From Candidatus Iainarchaeum sp. (GTDB lineage Archaea > Iainarchaeota > Iainarchaeia > Iainarchaeales > GW2011-AR10), in the NCBI GenBank assembly GCA_016186855.1, contig JACPKT010000005.1:1-8810 (forward strand): a DNA stretch of 8,810 bases, written 5' to 3'. A model generated the notes under the pieces. That model saw nothing but the letters and a program-made list of their open reading frames with translations, had not been told where the DNA came from and made no database searches. The position numbers were made by a program, and so were the translations under genes. Shown here piece by piece: positions 4,593 through 8,810 of this stretch (positions are counted from its first letter, which is position 1; every line of letters starts with the position of its first letter).

Positions 4593-6482
4593 TTAAACTC
4601 TTTGCACGCTTTTTATCGCGTCTATTGCCTTGAGTTTTTCAATTGTTTTTTCCAGTTCCGCCAAATTTTTTGTCTCAATCTTAAATTGGCAGTTTGCGGC
4701 TTCGCTTTTTCCAAGCTTTGCCTTTGCATCGAGCACTGTAATGTTGTGGACGCTGAAGGTGTTTAAAATGTCGCTTAAGAGCCCGGGGCGCTCTGACCCC
4801 ACAACTTGGAGTTCAACGGTGTAATCCAGGCTTTTGTTCACGTCCCAAACCACGGGAGTTTTTGTTATGGGCTGGAATTTAATTATTTCACTGCAGTCAA
4901 TTCTGTGGACCGAGATTTTTCTTTTTGTGGTCCTAAACCCTATTATTTTGTCCCCAGGCACTGGAAGACAGCATTTTGCAATTTTTGCCTTTTTATCGCT
5001 TGTTTTAAGCGTGCCTTTATCAGGCCGAGTTAGTGGGGTTATTCTTGGTGGCGAAAGCTGCAGAAACTGTTTTATTTTCTTTTTTGCCTTTTCAGTGACT
5101 GCAAAGTTAAGCCACTGGAGTTTTGGCTTTTGCGAAAAAGAGGTTATTATTTCAACCAAATCAGCTGTTTCAAGCGCGTGGTTTATGGGCACAATTTGCT
5201 GGTTTACTTTTGCCTTGGCGCACCGATTACCGATGTCCTCGTGGATTGCATATGCAAAATCCAGCACAGTTGCTCCGGCTTGGAGTTCGATGGTGTCGCC
5301 TTTAGGGCTTAAAACATAAATGCTGTCCCCAAAAAAATCAATTTTTGAAACCCTCATCGGTGCCTGTTTTAACTCTTTCTGCCACGACAATAGCTCGGAA
5401 AGCCAGCTGATTTTTCTGTCAAAAACTTTTTGTTCCTCTCGCCCCTTATATTTCCAGTGCGGCGCCATCCCGAACTCTGCTTCATTGTGCATTTCCTTGG
5501 TCCTTATCTGCATTTCAAATGCCTTGTTTTCTGCTCCGAGGACCGTTGTATGAAGCGAGCGATAATTGTTTGGCTTTGGCTTTGTTATATAGTCGTCAAA
5601 CTCTTCAGGAATTGGCTTCCACAAAGAGTGGGCAACTCCGAGCATTTCATAGCAGTTCTTCACCTCATTGCAAATTACCCTCAGTGCAATGATGTCGTGA
5701 ATTTGGTTGATTGTTTTGTTTTTTGAAGCCATTTTGTTGAAAATGCTGTAAATGCTTTTTGCGCGGCCGCTAATTTTTACTGAGATATTTTTTTCCCTTG
5801 CCTGCTTTTGCAGCATTTCAGAAATTTTTTCAATTTCCTTTTTTCTCTCTTTTCTCTCTTTCTCAACGAGACTTAATATTTCAAAATATTTTTTGGGGTT
5901 AGTGTTTTTGAACACAAGGTCTTCAGCCTCCGATTTGATGTTTATTGTCCCCATTTTGTGCGCAAGCGGTATGAGTATTTCTTTTTGCTCTTCAATCAAA
6001 TCGTTTTTTTCCTTCTCGCTTAACTTGTATATTTTTCTTAAAAGCGTCAGCCTGTCAGCAAGCACTAAAATAATAAGCTGCACGTTTTTTGCAAGGGAGT
6101 AAAAAAACAGTTTTCTTGTTTCTAGGTTGCTGTTTTGCATTTTTTCTGATTTGATTGTGCTCTCAAATTTTGTCTTGTTTTCAATTAATGCCGTGACCTC
6201 TTCTCCAAAATCGTTTTTTATTTTGTCAAGCTCTTCTTTTCCAAGGCTTTTAGAGCACAGCAGTGCTGCAATGACCGTTTGGGGGGCAGTATTAAGGCCT
6301 GCCAGTATTGATGCGTTTTCGAGATTTTCTTCAAGTTTTTCTTTTGAATGAAATATTTGGCTGTTTAGCGAATGCAGTTTTGAAACGGCTTCTGATATAA
6401 GGTCAAGCTCTTTTTTTGAATAATTTTTTTGCACTTTTTCAAAAAACTTTGACTCATGCCTTTTTAAGCTCACGGCAATCAA
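4593..6482 (-). CDS. relA: Long RelA/SpoT homologue, predicted synthetase-only (p)ppGpp synthetase
   Basis: The 629-residue protein has the full RSH order: pseudo-hydrolase domain (about 1-170), synthetase (about 195-345), TGS (about 380-445), Cys/His zinc-finger domain (CCLPVPGD at 504-511 with His526 and Cys530) and ACT domain (about 553-629). The synthetase keeps SGRAKSIYSIFNKM (238-251), Asp263, PKPNNYRSLHTTV and Glu323 in FEMQIRT, so it should transfer pyrophosphate from ATP to GDP/GTP. Glu294-Phe-Asp296-Asp297 is the ExDD motif of RelA-type enzymes, not the RxKD of bifunctional Rel/SpoT. The hydrolase HD motif is replaced: AALLCSKSL stands where AALLHDVVED is usual, so hydrolysis should be lost. 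The helical region between TGS and the zinc finger is short, matching a length about 100 below bacterial RelA. The TTG start is supported by GGTGA 9 bases upstream; GTG at 6473 lies too far away. Long RSH proteins are uncommon in archaea; transfer from bacteria is likely. Confidence 0.92.
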   Translation of the reverse strand: MIAVSLKRHESKFFEKVQKNYSKKELDLISEAVSKLHSLNSQIFHSKEKLEENLENASILAGLNTAPQTVIAALLCSKSLGKEELDKIKNDFGEEVTALIENKTKFESTIKSEKMQNSNLETRKLFFYSLAKNVQLIILVLADRLTLLRKIYKLSEKEKNDLIEEQKEILIPLAHKMGTINIKSEAEDLVFKNTNPKKYFEILSLVEKERKERKKEIEKISEMLQKQAREKNISVKISGRAKSIYSIFNKMASKNKTINQIHDIIALRVICNEVKNCYEMLGVAHSLWKPIPEEFDDYITKPKPNNYRSLHTTVLGAENKAFEMQIRTKEMHNEAEFGMAPHWKYKGREEQKVFDRKISWLSELLSWQKELKQAPMRVSKIDFFGDSIYVLSPKGDTIELQAGATVLDFAYAIHEDIGNRCAKAKVNQQIVPINHALETADLVEIITSFSQKPKLQWLNFAVTEKAKKKIKQFLQLSPPRITPLTRPDKGTLKTSDKKAKIAKCCLPVPGDKIIGFRTTKRKISVHRIDCSEIIKFQPITKTPVVWDVNKSLDYTVELQVVGSERPGLLSDILNTFSVHNITVLDAKAKLGKSEAANCQFKIETKNLAELEKTIEKLKAIDAIKSVQRV

Positions 6483-6491
6483 AAATTTTTT

Positions 6492-6496
6492 TCACC
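6492..6496 (-). promoter_or_regulatory. GGTGA Shine-Dalgarno site of relA
   Basis: On the minus strand GGTGA lies 9 bases before the TTG at 6482. This decides the TTG start over the GTG at 6473 and shows that relA has a leader, unlike most of its neighbours. Confidence 0.6.
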
Positions 6497-6521
6497 AACT
6501 TGTTTAAGAAATAATTAGCAA

Positions 6522-6533
6522 GAATTAAATATA
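6522..6533. promoter_or_regulatory. TATA-like element between relA and corA, possibly used both ways
   Basis: GAATTAAATATA on the plus strand is centred about 28 bp before the ATG at 6556, fitting a leaderless corA transcript. Its complement (TATATTTAATTC) can act as a TATA box for relA, giving a start near 6502 and a leader of about 20 bases that contains the GGTGA site. Confidence 0.4.
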
Positions 6534-6555
6534 CCTTAAAGCTTAATAGAAATTG

Positions 6556-7518
6556 ATGAATTTTTCGATAAAAGCAGTAAAAAAAGGCGTTGGCGGCCCT
6601 GTTTCTTTAAGCGACCTGAAAGCAAGATTGCACGAGTACAGTTTCGTGTGGGCGGATGCCCAAAGCCCTTCAATAGATGAAATGGCAGAGCTTGGGGAGC
6701 TGTTTAACTTTCACTATCTGTCGATTGAAAGCGCGCTTAGCGCAAGCACTCGCTCGAAAATAGCCGATTTTTCGGACTACATTTTTTTCACTTTTTTTGA
6801 AGTGCATTTTGAAGGAGCAGAATTGTCTGCGAAAAAAATTGCTGTCTTTTTTGGCAAAAACTTTATTGTGACAGTCCACAACCAGGAAATCCATGTTTTA
6901 AAAAAGCTTTCAGCAGAATTTGAAAAAAACCAGCAAGTTTTTTCAAAAGGCCCCGCGTTTCTTCTTTACAGTATTTTGGACCGGCTCATTGACAGCTATT
7001 TTCCGCATCTTGACCAAATTGCAGACAAGATTGACGCGCTTGAAAACGAAGTTTTCCAAAACGTCAAAAAACAGACTTTGACTGGTCTCTTTCAGTTAAA
7101 GAGAAGGCTTGTAGCGTTTCGGAGAATTGTCAACCCGCAAATGGAAATTGTAATTCACTTGAACCGTGCAGACAGCCAGTTCATTCCAAAAGAGTTTTTG
7201 GTTTACTTCAATGACTTGGCGAATCACTTGCTGCGAATTTCAGAGTCGACTGAAATTTACCACGAGTTGATATCTGATGCAACTAACGCTTATCTAATTC
7301 TTTCTCAAAACAAATTGAATGAAATAATAAAGATTTTGACAATCATTTCTACCATATTTCTTCCACTGATGTTTGTGACAAGCTTTTACGGAATGAATGT
7401 TGAATTTTTTGAATACGGGTTGTTTGGGAGGAGCGGAACGTATTTTTTTGCCATTGCCGTAATGGTTTTAATTACCGCCATAACGATTTACTGGTTTAGG
7501 AAAAAGCGCTGGATTTAA
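6556..7518 (+). CDS. corA: CorA-family divalent cation channel (2-TM-GxN)
   Basis: This 320-residue protein has the CorA plan: a soluble N-terminal alpha/beta domain (about 1-150), long helices (about 150-255, with charged stretches such as IDALENEVFQNVKKQ and QLKRRLVAFRRIV), and two closely spaced C-terminal membrane helices (about 258-278 and 293-313). The selectivity motif YGMN (278-281) sits at the end of the first helix, and the chain ends in a basic FRKKRW tail. CorA forms pentamers that take up Mg2+ or Co2+. The loop after GMN is VEFFEYGLFGRSG and lacks the usual MPE(L) acidic signature, so the exact metal is less certain. ATG at 6556 is preferred to the TTG codon just before it. The gene is divergent from relA across 73 bp and convergent with the next gene. 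Confidence 0.92.
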   Translation: MNFSIKAVKKGVGGPVSLSDLKARLHEYSFVWADAQSPSIDEMAELGELFNFHYLSIESALSASTRSKIADFSDYIFFTFFEVHFEGAELSAKKIAVFFGKNFIVTVHNQEIHVLKKLSAEFEKNQQVFSKGPAFLLYSILDRLIDSYFPHLDQIADKIDALENEVFQNVKKQTLTGLFQLKRRLVAFRRIVNPQMEIVIHLNRADSQFIPKEFLVYFNDLANHLLRISESTEIYHELISDATNAYLILSQNKLNEIIKILTIISTIFLPLMFVTSFYGMNVEFFEYGLFGRSGTYFFAIAVMVLITAITIYWFRKKRWI

Positions 7519-7537
7519 ATCCAAAAATTCTGGACAA

Positions 7538-7542
7538 TTTTT
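7538..7542 (+). terminator. T-tract after corA
   Basis: A T5 run lies 20 bases after the corA stop, with no clear stem. The nearby GGATTTAAATCC palindrome (7511-7522) overlaps the stop codon but leaves no loop. This is weak evidence for archaeal T-tract termination. Confidence 0.3.
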
Positions 7543-7547
7543 GCTTT

Positions 7548-7555
7548 AAAAAAAA
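7548..7555 (-). terminator. T8 tract after the exported cysteine-containing protein gene
   Basis: Eight A on the plus strand read as T8 on the minus strand, 13-20 bases after the stop at 7569. This is a good position for archaeal T-tract termination in the 50-bp convergent gap with corA. Confidence 0.45.
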
Positions 7556-7568
7556 TTTGTTTTGAGTT

Positions 7569-8096
7569 TTACGTGCAAGAATAAGAAACAACTAATGATC
7601 TTATTTGTGACAACCCACCGCAGTCAGAGTTAAACGTTGGTGAAAGGCCCACTGTGCCTGAGCTAAAAGCAGTTCCATCATTGCAGCTCCATGGCAATAT
7701 GACATACGGTGCGGAATTAATGTTTGAATAAGCTGTTGCCTGGCAAAATGAATAGTTTGACGAGCTTATTATATTCATTGCTGCAAAATTTGTTTTTATT
7801 TTTGTCAGCCCAGTTTGGTCAAAAGAAAACAGGAATGGGGCTGCAGTTATAACAGGCCCAAACCCACAGCTGGTTATTATTACTTTGCTGCAAGTTGTTC
7901 CCGGCAAGCTGACAGTAGACGGCATGTCACTAATACCTGCTTGTGTATTACCCAAATCTTTTAGCACAATTGTTCCTGTTATTTTTCCGTTTGCGGTTTT
8001 TCCAAAAAAATTTGCTATTTGCCCTATAAAAATGCCTGTGCTGGTTAAAATTAGTGCAACAATTATTGCGGCGTAAAGGGTTTTTGGAGTCTTCAT
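7569..8096 (-). CDS. Membrane-anchored exported protein of unknown function, six cysteines
   Basis: I do not recognise a family. The 175-residue product has a short basic start (MKTPKTLYAA), one hydrophobic helix (about 8-26) that is an anchor or uncleaved signal, then an extracellular-looking region rich in Ser, Thr, Asn, Gly and Ile with few charges. Six cysteines (69, 77, 118, 138, 159, 174), all after the helix, allow three disulphides. The charge-poor, beta-prone composition suits a surface or secreted domain. A pilin or pseudopilin is a possible alternative because of the single N-terminal helix, but no class III signal-peptide site is clear. ATG at 8096 is 27 bp from a TATA-like TTTAAA shared with the divergent tpiA gene, and no SD site is present, so the transcript is likely leaderless. 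Adjacency to tpiA is probably only positional. Confidence 0.6.
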   Translation of the reverse strand: MKTPKTLYAAIIVALILTSTGIFIGQIANFFGKTANGKITGTIVLKDLGNTQAGISDMPSTVSLPGTTCSKVIITSCGFGPVITAAPFLFSFDQTGLTKIKTNFAAMNIISSSNYSFCQATAYSNINSAPYVILPWSCNDGTAFSSGTVGLSPTFNSDCGGLSQIRSLVVSYSCT

Positions 8097-8116
8097 CAGT
8101 ATGCTTTATTGCTTTT

Positions 8117-8130
8117 GGAATTTAAAAGGT
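8117..8130. promoter_or_regulatory. Symmetric TATA-like element shared by two divergent leaderless genes
   Basis: GGAATTTAAAAGGT contains the palindrome TTTAAA (8121-8126). Its centre lies about 27 bp from the ATG at 8096 on the minus strand and about 31 bp from the ATG at 8155 on the plus strand. Both distances suit transcript starts at or near the start codon, and no other TATA-like box at this spacing stands out in the 58-bp gap. Confidence 0.45.
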
Positions 8131-8154
8131 TTTCTAATAATTTCAATAAATAGC

Positions 8155-8810
8155 ATGGATTTGTTTCTTTTTTTGAATTTTAAAACTTATAAGGAAGCAA
8201 CAGGTGATAATGCTTTAAAGCTTGCAAAAACAGCTCAAATTGTTGCAAAAAAAACCGGTGTGGAAATTGTTTTGGCTGTGCAGGCAGTTGATTTGAGCAG
8301 AATTGCGCAAAGTGTTTCGCTAAAAGTGTTTGCACAGCACGCAGACCCGATAACTGCTGGAGCCCACACTGGGCAAACTCTTCCGTTTGCGCTAAAGCAG
8401 GCAGGCTGTGCAGGAGTTGTTTTAAACCACGCTGAAAACAAGCGCTCAGACGAATTCATTGAAAAAACAGCTCAAATCGCAAAAAATGAAGAGTTAGCTG
8501 TTTTGGTTTGCGCTGAAACATTAAAGCGTGCGAGTGCCATTTCAAAAATCTTGCCGGATTTCATTGCAGTCGAGACCCCGGAACTCATTGGGGGAAATAT
8601 TTCTGTTTCAACTGCAAAACCAAAACTAATTACAAATTCTGTAATGCAAATAAAAAAAATTTCTCCAAAAACCAAGGTGCTTGTTGGCGCAGGAATTAAA
8701 ACAAAAGAGGACGCAATCCTTGCAGTAAAATACGGTGCAGAAGGCATTTTTGTTTCCTCGGGGGTTGTTTTATCCAAAGAGCAAGAAAAAGCTTTAAGCG
8801 ATTTAGCGCA
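8155..8810 (+). CDS. tpiA: Archaeal-type triosephosphate isomerase, cut at the window end
   Basis: The frame is open from the ATG at 8155 to the window edge (218 codons; archaeal TpiA is about 220-230 long, so only the last few residues are missing). It interconverts dihydroxyacetone phosphate and glyceraldehyde 3-phosphate in glycolysis and gluconeogenesis. The whole active site is visible: Lys10 in LNFKTYKEA, the conserved AVQAVDL and FAQHADPITAGAHTG stretches, His92 in LNHAENKR, catalytic Glu140 in VETPELIG, and phosphate-binding GAGI (178-181) and SSGVV (201-205). The second Pro position of the usual EPPELIG is Thr here, while the catalytic Glu is kept. The short form without the extra bacterial/eukaryotic helices is typical of archaea. 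A TATA-like TTTAAA about 31 bp upstream and no SD site point to a leaderless transcript. Confidence 0.95.
   Translation, partial: MDLFLFLNFKTYKEATGDNALKLAKTAQIVAKKTGVEIVLAVQAVDLSRIAQSVSLKVFAQHADPITAGAHTGQTLPFALKQAGCAGVVLNHAENKRSDEFIEKTAQIAKNEELAVLVCAETLKRASAISKILPDFIAVETPELIGGNISVSTAKPKLITNSVMQIKKISPKTKVLVGAGIKTKEDAILAVKYGAEGIFVSSGVVLSKEQEKALSDLA

Overview
The window looks archaeal, probably a small-genome lineage such as DPANN, though the exact lineage cannot be fixed from the sequence. The archaeal signs are an archaeal-type triosephosphate isomerase, a polyprenyl diphosphate synthase of the kind that makes archaeal lipid precursors, a single-domain KaiC-like ATPase, a three-domain S-layer/CARDB-type exported protein, a VapBC pair of archaeal style, GGTGA Shine-Dalgarno sites, and TATA-like boxes 25-32 bp upstream of start codons that imply leaderless transcripts. 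The DNA is AT-rich and T-tracts end several genes.

Layout. 1-426 (+) is the 3' end of a polyprenyl diphosphate synthase, followed by a hairpin/T7 terminator. 427-630 is a gene-free stretch with two identical 22-bp direct repeats, each followed by a T7 tract, and a GTCCTGC hairpin repeat. 631-1219 (+) is a vapBC toxin-antitoxin operon. A second copy of the hairpin repeat lies beyond it at 1347-1375, followed by a terminator. 1410-2150 (-) is a KaiC-like ATPase, divergent from an operon at 2227-4592 (+) that encodes an exported, membrane-anchored Ig-like protein and a MacB/FtsX-type ABC permease overlapping it by 4 bp; no ABC ATPase is present in the window. 4593-6482 (-) is a long RelA/SpoT homologue that meets the permease tail to tail with no spacer. 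It is divergent from a CorA-like divalent cation channel at 6556-7518 (+). 7569-8096 (-) is a membrane-anchored, cysteine-containing protein of unknown function, divergent from a triosephosphate isomerase that starts at 8155 and runs off the window end.

How the genes fit together. Lipid precursor synthesis (prenyl synthase), central carbon metabolism (TpiA), ion homeostasis (CorA) and an envelope transport module sit beside two possible stress or growth-control systems: VapBC, and a full-domain RelA-type alarmone synthetase. The RelA homologue is the most notable gene, because long RSH proteins are uncommon in archaea. Its hydrolase domain has lost the HD residues while the synthetase keeps the RelA-type ExDD motif, so it is predicted to make but not degrade (p)ppGpp. 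The second notable feature is the placement of vapBC between two copies of a hairpin repeat, which suggests a small accessory insertion.
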